Shown piece by piece: positions 10,178-18,884 of a DNA stretch of 64,000 bases. This stretch comes from an uncultured Bacteroides sp. GTDB taxonomy: Bacteria; Bacteroidota; Bacteroidia; Bacteroidales; Bacteroidaceae. A program made the position numbers and the translations under genes. How positions within the stretch are numbered: position 1 is the stretch's first letter; each line of letters opens with the position of its first letter. The notes below the pieces were generated by a model, which saw nothing but the letters and a program-made list of their open reading frames with translations, was not told where the DNA came from and searched no databases. The stretch covers positions 3,419,946 to 3,483,945 of the forward strand of contig NZ_OY780936.1 of NCBI RefSeq assembly GCF_963675905.1, read 5' to 3'.

Positions 10178-10209
10178 AGAACATTTTGTTCTATAAAACT
10201 CTATCTTTG
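10178..10209 (+). promoter_or_regulatory. Candidate rnhB promoter with small palindrome
   Basis: TATCTTTG at 10202-10209 fits the Bacteroidetes -7 consensus TAnnTTTG, 20 bp before the rnhB start. Just upstream is the inverted repeat AGAACA-TTT-TGTTCT (10178-10192), a possible operator. No TTTG is found 19 bp upstream of the -7 box, so the call is moderate. Confidence 0.45.
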
Positions 10210-10229
10210 TTCCACATAAATTAGAAATT

Positions 10230-10832
10230 ATGCTATTACCATATCTCAATAAAGACCTTATAGAAGCTGGATGTGATGAGGCCGGACGCGGTTGCCTTGC
10301 AGGTTCAGTCTTTGCCGCTGCCGTAATTCTTCCTCACAATTTTAAGAACGAACTACTGAATGACTCCAAACAGCTCACGGAAAAGCAACGATATGCCCTT
10401 CGGGAAGTGGTTGAAAAGGAAGCAGTGGCATGGGCAGTGGGTATTGTTACACCCGAAGAAATTGATAAAATCAATATTCTTAATGCCTCAATCCTAGCTA
10501 TGCACCGTGCAGTAGATCAGCTGAAAGTTACTCCCGAGCATCTTCTTATTGACGGGAACCGATTCAAAAAGTATAAAGAAATACCTCACACCACAGTTGT
10601 GAAAGGTGATGGTAAATACCTGTCGATAGCAGCGGCATCCATTCTGGCAAAAACCTATAGGGATGATTATATGAACCGTCTGCATGAAGAATTCCCTGTA
10701 TATGACTGGGATCACAACAAAGGCTATCCCACAAAGAAACACCGTGCGGCAATAGCCCTTCACGGCACTACTTCTTATCACAGAATGACTTTTAAATTAC
10801 TGGGCGACGGACAATTATCACTCAACTTCTGA
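10230..10832 (+). CDS. rnhB: Ribonuclease HII
   Basis: Cytoplasmic endonuclease that cuts RNA in RNA-DNA hybrids and removes misincorporated ribonucleotides. The 200-aa protein has the family signature [13 protein letters not shown] with metal ligands D16 and E17. A central LLIDGN supplies a third acidic ligand, and [13 protein letters not shown] carries the fourth. The GYPTKKH motif (KGYPT) and C-terminal SYHRMTFK follow. Length and motif spacing are normal. It is a single-gene unit divergent from the pectate lyases. Confidence 0.97.
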   Translation: MLLPYLNKDLIEAGCDEAGRGCLAGSVFAAAVILPHNFKNELLNDSKQLTEKQRYALREVVEKEAVAWAVGIVTPEEIDKINILNASILAMHRAVDQLKVTPEHLLIDGNRFKKYKEIPHTTVVKGDGKYLSIAAASILAKTYRDDYMNRLHEEFPVYDWDHNKGYPTKKHRAAIALHGTTSYHRMTFKLLGDGQLSLNF

Positions 10833-10906
10833 TAAGAAAACATCTTTATTAAGTTGTTTAACAAATATCCCGCCGTAAACTAATAAAAACAAAAGGTTAT
10901 CATTTT

Positions 10907-10970
10907 CCAATCATGTACATGTTTGAGTTCAATCTTGTACATGATTGGCTCCGAACATGTACATGTTTGC
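10907..10970. repeat. Intergenic cluster of CATGTACATG palindromes (copy 1)
   Basis: Three near-identical units built on the perfect palindrome CATGTACATG or its one-base variant lie at about 10912-10921, 10935-10944 and 10956-10965, downstream of rnhB. The outer bases CCAATCATGTACA and TGTACATGATTGG form an inverted repeat. Bases 10907-10943 recur exactly, in inverse orientation, at 63331-63367 upstream of folP. No coding potential. Confidence 0.85.
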
Positions 10971-11116
10971 ATCAACCTCCCGCCAATAAATTATTAATGT
11001 TTGCCGAGAGATGTATTAAACTGATTGCGGTTAATCGTTAATATTCTCTTTAGTTGCTTGAATTCATTTTTACTATTTTGTAAAGTGCTGAATGATAGAT
11101 TAATCCGTTTCACTGG

Positions 11117-11251
11117 GGTGGAGAGGGTGGAGAGAAATTGTTCTTTTTTCGTTCTGGAAAATAAAATTTTGAAAATTCTGCATTTTGCGGAATTTTCAAA
11201 ATTAATTTTCTGGAAACCGAAAAGACTCTTTTTTACTCCACCCTCTCCACC
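11117..11251. repeat. Inverted-repeat element B (GGTGGAGA doublet ends)
   Basis: A 135-bp element. The left end has a direct doublet GGTGGAGAGGGTGGAG (11117-11132); the right end has its exact inverse complement (11236-11251). The AT-rich centre contains a second nested palindrome, AATTTTGAAAATTC (11165-11178) with GAATTTTCAAAATT (11190-11203). Element C, 58 bp further on, has the same plan and a related centre but different end words. Both are preceded by a shared TTTTGTAAAG sequence (about 11077 and 11270). No protein is encoded. Confidence 0.85.
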
Positions 11252-11308
11252 CTGATAGACTTATGATGTTTTGTAAAGCGTTGAATAATAAGTATATATG
11301 TTTTTGTA

Positions 11309-11445
11309 GGTGTCAGAGGTGTCAGTAAAATAATACTTTTTCCGATTCTGAAAATAAAAATCTGATAATTCCGCAATTTGCAGTTTTTTCAAAATTTTAT
11401 TTCTGGAAAGGGGAAAAAGGCTTTTTTACTGACACCTCTGACACC
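11309..11445. repeat. Inverted-repeat element C (GGTGTCAG doublet ends)
   Basis: A 137-bp element. The left end is GGTGTCAGAGGTGTCAG (11309-11325) and the right end its perfect 17-bp inverse complement (11429-11445). The centre resembles that of element B: TTCTGAAAATAAAA on the left, TTCTGGAAAG and CTTTTTTACT on the right. Each end is again a direct doublet of an 8-bp word, but the word has changed at both ends together relative to element B. From 11446 to 11715 I see no further structure or gene. Confidence 0.85.
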
Positions 11446-11715
11446 TGAATCTATTATTGATTTATTTATGAGTGGGATGTTGTCTTTGCTTAAATATTGA
11501 TATACATGTTATATATGATTGGAGTCTTTATTTTAATTTAATTATTGGAATGATAATAAATATTCAATACAAATAGCTAAATTTGCCAGATGTGATATTA
11601 TTTACTTAAAAGAATGCCATAGAGCGTCTTATTATTGTGAGGTCGATCAGGCGTTTTTCTTTTTTTATAATGCTATGAGTAAATAGATGTGATAATATTT
11701 GCAAAGGTTGAACTT

Positions 11716-12270
11716 ATGAAAAATTCCAAATTAATGTTTATGTTTTGCTGTTGCATATTTGCCATAATTTCATGTAATAAAAAGCAGAATATATCTATTG
11801 ATAATAATTTAATATTATTGATATCTAAAGATGTTGGACCATCTTTATTCATTGGAGTCCCATTTTATTGTCAAGGAGAAGGTGGCAAGGTAATACAAAT
11901 AGAATCCCGAGATTTGAGGATACTATATAATGAAGGAGCATTTAATTTGGATTATTTGTCTTTCTTAAGAAAAGTCTTAAATCAGCAAATAAAACTTCAA
12001 TCTAATAGAAGTGTTTATACTTTTAAAATAGATAAAGACGTGGATAAAGAATATCAAAGTAAAAATCTTGCCGACTTTATGCATTTATATTGTAAAAGTA
12101 GTGGAACGGGTGAATATATTTTAAAAAAGGGTTTTACAGAGAATCAAAGAAATTCGATATTCTATTTTTTATTTATCAACAACTATTTGTCTGTACTTGA
12201 TGATTATTCCGGCTCTTTTAATATCTTTAGTGTATCTAAATATTCAAGATATCACGCAGTTGATAAATAA
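11716..12270 (+). CDS. Hypothetical lipoprotein
   Basis: Function not recognised. From ATG 11716 the 184-aa product begins MKNSKLMFMFCCCIFAIISC, a lipoprotein signal with lipobox IISC (Cys20). An upstream in-frame ATG at 11689 is rejected because it would put nine extra residues before the signal. The mature part is hydrophilic and rich in Asn, Lys, Ser and Tyr, without recognisable catalytic motifs. It is the first of a run of AT-rich small genes (11.7-13.6 kb) that includes a second lipoprotein and a broken gene, all on +. This looks like a recently acquired or fast-evolving island between rnhB and gpmI. Confidence 0.7.
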   Translation: MKNSKLMFMFCCCIFAIISCNKKQNISIDNNLILLISKDVGPSLFIGVPFYCQGEGGKVIQIESRDLRILYNEGAFNLDYLSFLRKVLNQQIKLQSNRSVYTFKIDKDVDKEYQSKNLADFMHLYCKSSGTGEYILKKGFTENQRNSIFYFLFINNYLSVLDDYSGSFNIFSVSKYSRYHAVDK

Positions 12271-12408
12271 CTAATTGTATAATTTATTGTTGTTGTAATT
12301 ATGATAAAATGCAGTTGAGTGAGATCTAAGATTACAACATGCAAAATGAATTTAACCATGTAACTTATAATGAACAACATTGTAACAAGTTGCACTAATA
12401 CAATAAAT

Positions 12409-12667
12409 ATGAGATCTGATAAAAAACGTTTTCAACATTTGTGTCATTTCTGCTATTTCTCTTGATGCGCATAGAGATAAAAATTATATATTTTATAATA
12501 AGATTTTGCAAGGTGATTCGATCTTTTTATATGAGAATGATGGAAAAATGAATTATAAACTAGGCTGTTTGAAGGATATTAGAATATGCAATAGCTTAGG
12601 TGAATTTGATCCGGATAAAAGTGAAAATATTGCGCTTGTTAATAATATGATAGAAATTTGCAAATAA
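12409..12667 (+). pseudogene. Frameshifted small gene of unknown function
   Basis: An open frame runs without an ATG from 12413 to the TAA at 12665-12667, encoding about 84 residues of plausible protein (ISLDAHRDKNYIFYNK ... NMIEICK). An ATG at 12409 lies one base out of frame. Removing a single A from the A6 run at 12421-12426 would join them into one ORF of about 85 codons. Read as it stands, the ATG frame stops after 18 codons. Either the gene is inactivated, or the A6 run is a sequencing error or a slippage site. It directly abuts the next lipoprotein gene. Family unknown. Confidence 0.5.
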
Positions 12668-12696
12668 TGATCTGGAGGCAATTGCAATTTAGTAGA

Positions 12697-13284
12697 ATGC
12701 ACAAGTTTTTAATAGTAGTAATTATGCTGATGTTTTTTTCTAGTTGTGAGCATGATACGGATAAAAAAACTAGTATTAAAACGATTACACTGTTATATGT
12801 AGGTGATCGCCCTGCTAATCCAGCAAAATTATTCGCTGATAGTATCAGATTTGAGTATACTCAGTTAGATAAATATACACAAAAGGTGAGTAGAATATTT
12901 GTAAATATGGTAGAGAAGAGAACTATGAGCTATACCTTAGTAAAATGTGGGTCATTAGTTTTTTTGAGACCTTTAAATGAAAATGATAAATCAATCTATA
13001 TTAACTTTAAAAGTGCTGAACCAACAGACTTGTTTTTTAAAAATCCTCAAGTATATTTGTTGGGAGGATTAAGATTTATCAAAGAAGAAAAGCTATTGAA
13101 TGAAAATAGGAAGTATGAAAGTTTCTTTATTTTATATGGGAATGATATCGGATTTTTTTTAAGTGACAGTTTATATTATTATTTTGATAAAGATATTCAC
13201 TTAAGAAAGATTTCTGATAAAAAAGGGAAAATTGCATTTATTGATAAAAGATTGTTCAAATATACAAAGGGTGTGCATTTATAG
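12697..13284 (+). CDS. Hypothetical lipoprotein
   Basis: Function not recognised. From ATG 12697 the 195-aa product begins MHKFLIVVIMLMFFSSC, a compact lipoprotein signal with lipobox FSSC. In-frame ATGs at 12658 and 12667 would add a charged extension. The 12667 start overlaps the stop of the preceding broken gene, so it cannot be excluded. The mature part has beta-strand-like alternation (VYLLGGLRFIKEEKLL; YESFFILYGNDIGFFLSD) and ends KRLFKYTKGVHL. Base composition is as AT-rich as the neighbours. Probably anchored to the inner or outer membrane. Confidence 0.68.
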   Translation: MHKFLIVVIMLMFFSSCEHDTDKKTSIKTITLLYVGDRPANPAKLFADSIRFEYTQLDKYTQKVSRIFVNMVEKRTMSYTLVKCGSLVFLRPLNENDKSIYINFKSAEPTDLFFKNPQVYLLGGLRFIKEEKLLNENRKYESFFILYGNDIGFFLSDSLYYYFDKDIHLRKISDKKGKIAFIDKRLFKYTKGVHL

Positions 13285-13319
13285 TGTAGTCTTGGAGTAT
13301 ATAAGTCAATAAATTAGAG

Positions 13320-13571
13320 ATGTTTAGAAAATTTTATTATTGGAAGTACTACTTTTTTTCGAGAGTTAAAACAAATAATGCAACTGAATTTGGTGCATGC
13401 TTATATATTATCATGCTAATGTGTTGTAATATTGCAACAATAATATTATTACTTTGCTCATTAACATTAACTGATTCACCAAAGAGCAATTACATTAGAA
13501 ACATACTTCACGAAATTGTAAAAGAGAAAATAATTGTTTCAAAAGCACGACTATATTTTTTAAGCCGATAA
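13320..13571 (+). CDS. Small hypothetical membrane protein
   Basis: 83-aa protein, basic at the N-terminus (MFRKFYYWKYYFFSRVK), with one strongly hydrophobic segment (about residues 28-49, LYIIMLMCCNIATIILLLC) and a basic amphipathic C-terminal tail. Its last codons run into an 11-bp tandem repeat and its stop codon lies inside the first unit, so the present C-terminus may be the product of repeat expansion or truncation. No family recognised. Confidence 0.45.
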   Translation: MFRKFYYWKYYFFSRVKTNNATEFGACLYIIMLMCCNIATIILLLCSLTLTDSPKSNYIRNILHEIVKEKIIVSKARLYFLSR

Positions 13572-13717
13572 TTAGCCGATAATTAGCCGATAATTAGACG
13601 AAAGTTAGACGATTTTTAGACGAAAGTTAGACGATTATTTGATTATTAATCTGATTTTCAGATATTTGAATTCTGTGATTTAAATATAAGTTAGCCGATT
13701 TTTAAGCCGATTTAGAC
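13563..13717. repeat. 11-bp tandem repeat array (AGCCGATAATT / AGACGAAAGTT)
   Basis: Seven consecutive 11-bp units at 13563-13639: three AGCCGATAATT, then AGACGAAAGTT, AGACGATTTTT, AGACGAAAGTT and AGACGATTATT. Two further related words (TTAGCCGATT, AAGCCGATTT) occur at about 13691-13712. The array starts inside the end of the preceding ORF. The rest of the gap to gpmI (13718-13950) holds only a possible decayed coding fragment. Confidence 0.85.
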
Positions 13718-13962
13718 AAATACAAAGCTGAAATGGTTTACTAAATAAAATAGAATGTAATATCCTATGCCAGTAAAACACAATCATAAAAAAGGATTAA
13801 ACACTTATTAATGATTATCTGCACGACAACAACCAATACGAACAGGGCACAAGCTCCTATTATAATATCAATTCTGCACGTGTCGAAGTATTTCTGCTTG
13901 CCATATTCTTGTATTGTAATGTGAATGAGTACTAAAACTCATCATCTTATTGCTTTTTTTCG

Positions 13963-13970
13963 TACCTTTG
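13963..13970 (+). promoter_or_regulatory. Candidate gpmI promoter -7 box
   Basis: TACCTTTG fits TAnnTTTG and lies 38 bp before the gpmI ATG. No matching TTTG at the -33 position was found. Confidence 0.45.
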
Positions 13971-14008
13971 CGCTCGTAAAATGATGAGTAATTAAAACAA
14001 TTTATAGT

Positions 14009-15523
14009 ATGGCTAAGAAAGCTCTTTTAATGATTCTTGATGGATGGGGAATAGGGAACCATTCTAAAGCAGATGTTATCTTTAACACTCCAACTCCTTA
14101 CTGGGATTACCTGGTAAAAACATATCCAAACTCTCAGCTTCAGGCTAGTGGAGAAAATGTAGGTTTGCCTGATGGTCAGATGGGTAACTCTGAAGTAGGT
14201 CACTTAAATATTGGTGCAGGACGCGTTGTTTACCAGGATTTGGTAAAAATCAACAAGGCTTGTCGTGAAAATACAATCATGCAGAATCCGGAAATTGTTT
14301 CTGCTTTCACTTATGCAAAGGAAAATGGTAAGTCTGTTCACCTTATGGGTTTGACTTCAGACGGTGGTGTGCACAGTTCTCTTGATCACCTTTTCAAGCT
14401 GACTGAAATTGCTAAGGAATATGCAATTGAAAATACATTTATCCACTGTTTTATGGATGGTCGTGATACTGACCCTAGAAGTGGTAAAGGTTTTATTGAA
14501 CAACTTGATGCTCAGTGCAAGAAGACTACTGCTAAGGTTGCTACAATCATTGGTCGCTACTATGCAATGGACCGCGATAAACGTTGGGCTCGTGTGAAAG
14601 AGGCTTATGATTTGTTGGTTAATGGAACTGGTAAAAAGGCTGATTGTATGGTTACTGCTATGCAGGAATCTTATGATGCTGATGTTACTGACGAATTCAT
14701 CAAACCAATTGTAAATGCTGGTGTAGACGGAAGAATTAAGGAAGGTGATGTTGTTATCTTCTTCAACTACCGTAACGACCGTGCAAAGGAACTTACTCTG
14801 GTCCTTACCCAGAAGGATATGCCTGAAGAAGGTATGAAGATTGTACCGGGATTGCAATACTATTGCATGACTCCTTATGATTCTTCTTTCAAGGGTGTTC
14901 ATATTATCTTTGATAAAGACAATGTAGAAAATACATTGGGCGAATATCTTTCTTCTCAGAAGAAAACTCAGCTTCACATTGCTGAAACTGAAAAATATGC
15001 TCACGTTACATTCTTCTTTAACGGTGGACGCGAGGCTCCATACGAAGGTGAAGAACGTATCCTGATTAATTCTCCTAAAGTAGCTACTTACGACTTGAAG
15101 CCTGAAATGAGTGCTTACGAGGTAAAAGATGCTTTAGTTGCTGAAATTAACAAGAGCAAGTTCGATTTTATCGTAGTAAACTTTGCTAATGGTGATATGG
15201 TTGGACACACTGGTGTATACGAAGCTATCGAAAAAGCAGTAATTGCTGTTGATACTTGTGTGAAAGAAACTATTGAAGCTGCTAAAGCAAACGGTTATGA
15301 AGCTATTATTATTGCCGATCACGGTAATGCAGATAACGCTGTAAACGAAGATGGCTCTGTTAACACTGCTCACTCTTTGAACCCTGTTCCATGTGTTTAT
15401 GTAACAGAAAATAAAGATGCTCAGGTTGCTGAAGGTCGTTTGGCTGATATTGCTCCAACTATCCTTAAAATTATGGGATTGGAAGCGCCAAAAGATATGA
15501 CTGGCAACGTATTAATTAAATAA
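14009..15523 (+). CDS. gpmI: 2,3-bisphosphoglycerate-independent phosphoglycerate mutase
   Basis: Cytoplasmic glycolytic enzyme interconverting 3- and 2-phosphoglycerate through a phosphoserine intermediate with two Mn2+ ions. The 504-aa protein begins [16 protein letters not shown], the N-terminal metal-binding block of the alkaline phosphatase superfamily. The catalytic serine lies in [14 protein letters not shown] (about residues 60-73). [21 protein letters not shown] and the C-terminal [12 protein letters not shown] and TAHSLNPVP supply substrate and metal ligands. Length is normal. Codon use is more regular than in the island just upstream, suggesting high expression. The DUF3109 gene follows after 7 bp. 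Confidence 0.97.
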   Translation: MAKKALLMILDGWGIGNHSKADVIFNTPTPYWDYLVKTYPNSQLQASGENVGLPDGQMGNSEVGHLNIGAGRVVYQDLVKINKACRENTIMQNPEIVSAFTYAKENGKSVHLMGLTSDGGVHSSLDHLFKLTEIAKEYAIENTFIHCFMDGRDTDPRSGKGFIEQLDAQCKKTTAKVATIIGRYYAMDRDKRWARVKEAYDLLVNGTGKKADCMVTAMQESYDADVTDEFIKPIVNAGVDGRIKEGDVVIFFNYRNDRAKELTLVLTQKDMPEEGMKIVPGLQYYCMTPYDSSFKGVHIIFDKDNVENTLGEYLSSQKKTQLHIAETEKYAHVTFFFNGGREAPYEGEERILINSPKVATYDLKPEMSAYEVKDALVAEINKSKFDFIVVNFANGDMVGHTGVYEAIEKAVIAVDTCVKETIEAAKANGYEAIIIADHGNADNAVNEDGSVNTAHSLNPVPCVYVTENKDAQVAEGRLADIAPTILKIMGLEAPKDMTGNVLIK

Positions 15524-15530
15524 TATTCGA

Positions 15531-16112
15531 ATGATTCAAATAGACGATACCATCATCAGCCTTGATGTGTTCAAGGAAAAATTCTTATGCAACCTGGATG
15601 CCTGCAAAGGGGAGTGTTGTATTGAGGGTGATGCCGGTGCGCCTTTGGAAGAAGAAGAAGTTGAACAACTAAAGAAGGTCCTTCCGGTTATCTGGGAGGA
15701 CCTTTCTTCTGAAGCACAGGCTGTAATAGAAAAGCAAGGCGTTTGCTATAAAGATGAGGATGGTGACCTTGTTACTTCCATAGTGAATGGAAAAGATTGT
15801 GTTTTTACCTGCTACGACGAGAAAGGATGTTGTTATTGTGCCATAGAGAAAGCTTATCGTGAAGGGAAAGTGGACTTCTATAAGCCAGTTTCCTGCCATC
15901 TTTATCCTATTCGTGTGCAGAAGTATCCTGAATTTAAAGCTGTAAATTATCACCGCTGGAGTGTGTGTAAGGCTGCTGTTCTTCTTGGAGAAAAAGAGGA
16001 TGTGCCTGTATATAAATTCCTGAAAGAACCGCTTATCCGTAAATTTGGAGAAGATTGGTATACGGAACTTGAGATTGCAGCAGAGGAAATGAAGAATAGA
16101 GGAGTTATCTAA
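15531..16112 (+). CDS. DUF3109 family cysteine-rich protein
   Basis: 193-aa conserved Bacteroidetes protein of unknown biochemical role. Eight or more cysteines are arranged in clusters: CNLDACKGECC near the N-terminus (about 21-31), CVFTCYDEKGCCYCAIEKA (about 85-105), the SCHLYPIR motif and a later VCKAA. This arrangement suggests a bound metal or Fe-S centre, as in the YkgJ-like zinc or iron-chelating families. An acidic stretch EEEEVEQL lies between. Its start is 7 bp after gpmI, so it is co-transcribed with it. A long perfect hairpin follows. Confidence 0.85.
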   Translation: MIQIDDTIISLDVFKEKFLCNLDACKGECCIEGDAGAPLEEEEVEQLKKVLPVIWEDLSSEAQAVIEKQGVCYKDEDGDLVTSIVNGKDCVFTCYDEKGCCYCAIEKAYREGKVDFYKPVSCHLYPIRVQKYPEFKAVNYHRWSVCKAAVLLGEKEDVPVYKFLKEPLIRKFGEDWYTELEIAAEEMKNRGVI

Positions 16113-16226
16113 TCTAAATATTACAGGCCTATGAAAACTGAAATGGTGTATCTTTCTAAATATGATACCACAAAGAAGTTTGCCGGAATGATTAAAGATT
16201 CTCTTTAAAATCATTGATTACTATAT

Positions 16227-16266
16227 AAAAGAAGAAGCTGTGTAGTTTTACACAGCTTCTTCTTTT
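16227..16266. terminator. Bidirectional terminator between DUF3109 gene and gyrB
   Basis: Perfect 18-bp stem AAAAGAAGAAGCTGTGTA (16227-16244) with its complement at 16249-16266 and a 4-base loop. A runs on one side and T runs on the other let it serve both convergent genes. Confidence 0.9.
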
Positions 16267-16283
16267 ATAATATAATGTTTTGT

Positions 16284-18242
16284 TTATGCATCAATATTTG
16301 CATAAGTAGCATTTTCTTCAATAAACTCTCTACGAGGACCTACATCTTCACCCATCAGCATAGAGAAAATATAGTCGGCTTCGGCTGCATTTTCAATATT
16401 CACTTGGCGTAAGGTACGGTTCTCAGGGTCCATTGTTGTGTCCCAAAGTTGTTGGGCGTTCATTTCTCCCAAACCTTTGTATCGTTGAGTATGGATAGCG
16501 TTCTCAGAACCACCACCGTAAGTCTCAATAAACTTCTGGCGTTGAGCTTCTGTCCAGCAATAGTCTTCAACCTTTCCCTTCTTACACAAGTATAATGGAG
16601 GATTGGCAATATAAAGATATCCATTCTGGATAATCTGTGGCATAAAACGGAAGAAGAAAGTCATGATAAGGGTGTCGATGTGAGAACCATCGACGTCGGC
16701 ATCGGTCATGATTATAATCTTCTTATAACGTAGCTTCGTAATGTTAGCTTCCTGAGAGTCATCTTCTGTACCAATACTTACTCCTAATGCTGTGTAAATA
16801 TTACGGATTTCTTCGCTTTCGTAAGCTTTGTGGCGCATTGCTTTCTCCACATTAAGAATCTTACCACGGAGAGGCAAAATTGCCTGAAATGCACGGTTAC
16901 GGCCTTGTTTAGCTGTACCACCTGCAGAATCTCCCTCGACAAGGAAAATTTCGCATCTGTCAGGGTCTTTATCAGAACAGTCAGCCAGTTTACCAGGAAG
17001 TCCCCCACCAGACATTGGTGATTTACGTTGTACCATTTCACGGGCTTTGCGGGCTGCGTGACGAGCTGTAGCAGCTAAAACGACCTTGTCAACAATCATT
17101 CTGGCTTCTTTTGGATGCTCTTCCAGATAATTAGTCAGGGCTTCTCCAACAGCCTGATCAACAGCTCCCATAACCTCGTTATTACCTAACTTGGTTTTTG
17201 TCTGTCCTTCAAACTGAGGTTCTGCTACTTTTATAGAAATAACAGCAGTTAAACCTTCACGGAAGTCATCACCGGAAATCTCAACCTTTACTTTCTCCAG
17301 CATTTTGGAGTCTTCGGCATATTTCTTTAGTGTACGGGTTAGTGCACGACGGAAACCTGCAAGGTGAGTACCTCCTTCTATTGTGTTGATGTTGTTAACG
17401 TATGAGTGGATATTCTCTGTATAAGAAGTGTTATACATTATAGCAACTTCTACAGGGATACCTTGCTTCTCTGTATTGATGTAGATTACATCATTGATAA
17501 GCTTTTCTCGAGAAGAGTCTACAAAACGAACAAATTCTTTTAAGCCTTCTTCTGAATGGAATGTTTCGTTCTTGAAACTTCCGTCTTCGTTCTTAACACG
17601 AAGATCAGTCAGCGTGATAGTAAGTCCGGCATTCAAGTATGCAAGTTCACGCATACGAGTAGCCAAAATATCGTATTTATATTCCGTTGTGGTGAAGATT
17701 GAACCGTCAGGATGGAAAGTTACTTGTGTTCCGGTCTTGTCTGTTGTTCCTACAACCTTAACAGCTTCTTTTGGGATACCGCAGCAATATTCTTGCTGGT
17801 ATAATTCCCCGTTTCTTGCAACCTGAGCAACCAGTAAGGTTGAAAGGGCATTTACACAGGATACACCAACACCGTGCAAACCTCCGGATACTTTGTAAGA
17901 ACCTTTATCGAACTTACCACCAGCATGAAGTACTGTCATTACAACCTCAAGTGCTGATTTCTGCTCTTTTTCGTGGAAGTCAACAGGAATACCTCGTCCG
18001 TTATCCTGAACGGTAATTGAGTTGTCTTCGTTAATAGAAACTTCTATGTGGTCACAATAGCCGGCTAAGGCTTCGTCGATTGAGTTATCAACAACCTCAT
18101 ATACTAAATGGTGCAAACCTTTTACGCCAGTATCTCCAATGTACATTGCGGGGCGCTTTCTAACGGCCTCTAATCCCTCAAGTACCTGAATACTGTCCGC
18201 GGAATACATTGAATCATTATTCGCTATTTGTTCTTCAGTCAT
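16284..18242 (-). CDS. gyrB: DNA gyrase subunit B
   Basis: ATPase subunit of the type IIA topoisomerase that introduces negative supercoils. The 652-aa protein starts at ATG 18242 (MTEEQIANNDSMYSADSIQV); an in-frame ATG at 18272 would add ten residues not expected in the family. N-terminal GHKL ATPase: EGLEAVRKRPAMYIGD, VYEVVDNSIDEA, DNGRGIPVD and GGLHGVGVSCVNALS. Transducer domain in the middle. TOPRIM: EIFLVEGDSAGG and IIMTDADVDGSHI, with QRYKGLGEMN near the C-terminus. It lacks the extra insert of the E. coli protein, as usual for Bacteroidetes. A single-gene unit. Confidence 0.98.
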   Translation of the reverse strand: MTEEQIANNDSMYSADSIQVLEGLEAVRKRPAMYIGDTGVKGLHHLVYEVVDNSIDEALAGYCDHIEVSINEDNSITVQDNGRGIPVDFHEKEQKSALEVVMTVLHAGGKFDKGSYKVSGGLHGVGVSCVNALSTLLVAQVARNGELYQQEYCCGIPKEAVKVVGTTDKTGTQVTFHPDGSIFTTTEYKYDILATRMRELAYLNAGLTITLTDLRVKNEDGSFKNETFHSEEGLKEFVRFVDSSREKLINDVIYINTEKQGIPVEVAIMYNTSYTENIHSYVNNINTIEGGTHLAGFRRALTRTLKKYAEDSKMLEKVKVEISGDDFREGLTAVISIKVAEPQFEGQTKTKLGNNEVMGAVDQAVGEALTNYLEEHPKEARMIVDKVVLAATARHAARKAREMVQRKSPMSGGGLPGKLADCSDKDPDRCEIFLVEGDSAGGTAKQGRNRAFQAILPLRGKILNVEKAMRHKAYESEEIRNIYTALGVSIGTEDDSQEANITKLRYKKIIIMTDADVDGSHIDTLIMTFFFRFMPQIIQNGYLYIANPPLYLCKKGKVEDYCWTEAQRQKFIETYGGGSENAIHTQRYKGLGEMNAQQLWDTTMDPENRTLRQVNIENAAEADYIFSMLMGEDVGPRREFIEENATYANIDA

Positions 18243-18269
18243 ATTTAATTTGTAATTATTTAAACAAAG

Positions 18270-18277
18270 CAAATATA
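18270..18277 (-). promoter_or_regulatory. Candidate gyrB promoter -7 box
   Basis: Read on the minus strand, TATATTTG fits TAnnTTTG, 27 bp before the chosen gyrB start. No exact TTTG at 19-bp spacing. Confidence 0.45.
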
Positions 18278-18371
18278 GTGATTTTAATTGGTTCTGAACA
18301 CTTTAATTTGCCTAAATTTCATATCGTTGCACTTTTTTATAGTACTTGATTTGGGGTAGCTGTAAACACAA

Positions 18372-18397
18372 AAGGCCGGATTAAATAATCCGACCTT
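18372..18397 (-). terminator. Terminator after rpsT
   Basis: Stem AAGGCCGGATT / AATCCGACCTT (one mismatch) with an AAAT loop, 33 bp beyond the rpsT stop; A/T runs flank it. Confidence 0.75.
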
Positions 18398-18429
18398 ATT
18401 ATATAAAGAATGTACTTCAGTTCTTTGTG

Positions 18430-18684
18430 TTAAGCAAGCTTGTTAACGTAGATTGCTAACTTTGACTTCAAGTTGTTAGCTTTATTCTTGTGAATAACGT
18501 TAGTTTTTGCTAACTTATCGATCATTTTAGTAATGCCAGGGTACATAGCTGTAGCTTCTGATTTGTCAGAAGTAGAACGTAACTTTCTAACAGCATTTCT
18601 CATGGTTTTACCATAGTATCTGTTGTGAAGTCTTTTTGTCTCAGCTTGTCTAATTCTCTTGATTGATGATTTGTGATTTGCCAT
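18430..18684 (-). CDS. rpsT: 30S ribosomal protein S20
   Basis: Small 16S rRNA-binding protein, 84 aa, highly basic and helical. [18 protein letters not shown] at the N-terminus and the central [15 protein letters not shown] are the S20 signature; the C-terminus ends [12 protein letters not shown]. It lies 46 bp downstream of tRNA-Glu on the same strand and probably shares its promoter. A hairpin ends the unit. Confidence 0.97.
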   Translation of the reverse strand: MANHKSSIKRIRQAETKRLHNRYYGKTMRNAVRKLRSTSDKSEATAMYPGITKMIDKLAKTNVIHKNKANNLKSKLAIYVNKLA

Positions 18685-18730
18685 CTTTTCGACTAATCTT
18701 TTAATTCTTTGAATTTATATTTTAACTTTG

Positions 18731-18802
18731 TAGCCCGTGGGGGAGTCGAACCCCCCTTTCTAGAATGAAAATCTAACGTCCTAACCGATAGACGAACGGG
18801 CC
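18731..18802 (-). tRNA. tRNA-Glu (anticodon TTC)
   Basis: On the minus strand the 72-nt gene folds into a cloverleaf. The acceptor stem is GGCCCGT/ACGGGCT with discriminator A. The anticodon stem-loop is TTAGA-TTTTCAT-TCTAG with anticodon TTC. The T arm is GGGGG-TTCGACT-CCCCC. CCA is not encoded. It precedes rpsT. Confidence 0.95.
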
Positions 18803-18853
18803 ATTGTGGTATCTTTTTTGTTTTGCAATCGCGTTGTTTCTTGATTGCGGATG

Positions 18854-18884
18854 CAAAGATAGGCGCTATTTTTGAAATACCAAA
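18854..18884 (-). promoter_or_regulatory. Promoter of tRNA-Glu/rpsT
   Basis: On the minus strand TTTG (18881-18884), a 19-bp spacer, then TATCTTTG (18854-18861). This matches the Bacteroidetes -33 TTTG and -7 TAnnTTTG pair. It lies about 50 bp before the tRNA. Confidence 0.75.

Noticed and set aside
13563-13639. Possible CRISPR array
   Set aside because: The repeats are 11 bp, strictly tandem and without spacers, and no cas genes are present.
13811-13929. Protein-like stretch without a start (YLHDNNQYEQGTSSYYNINS... frame) upstream of gpmI
   Set aside because: About 40 codons, no start codon and no recognised family; possibly a gene remnant but indistinguishable from chance.
14357-15004. 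215-codon ORF antisense to gpmI
   Set aside because: Shadow ORF of a highly codon-biased gene; no independent support.
16131-16208. 25-codon ORF (MKTEMVYLSKYDTTKKFAGM...) between the DUF3109 gene and the terminator
   Set aside because: Too short, no family or leader pattern, no coupling to the gene before it; it could be real but I cannot support it.
15669-16214. 181-codon ORF antisense to the DUF3109 gene
   Set aside because: Mirror of the Cys-rich gene, no family, and would end against its own terminator hairpin.
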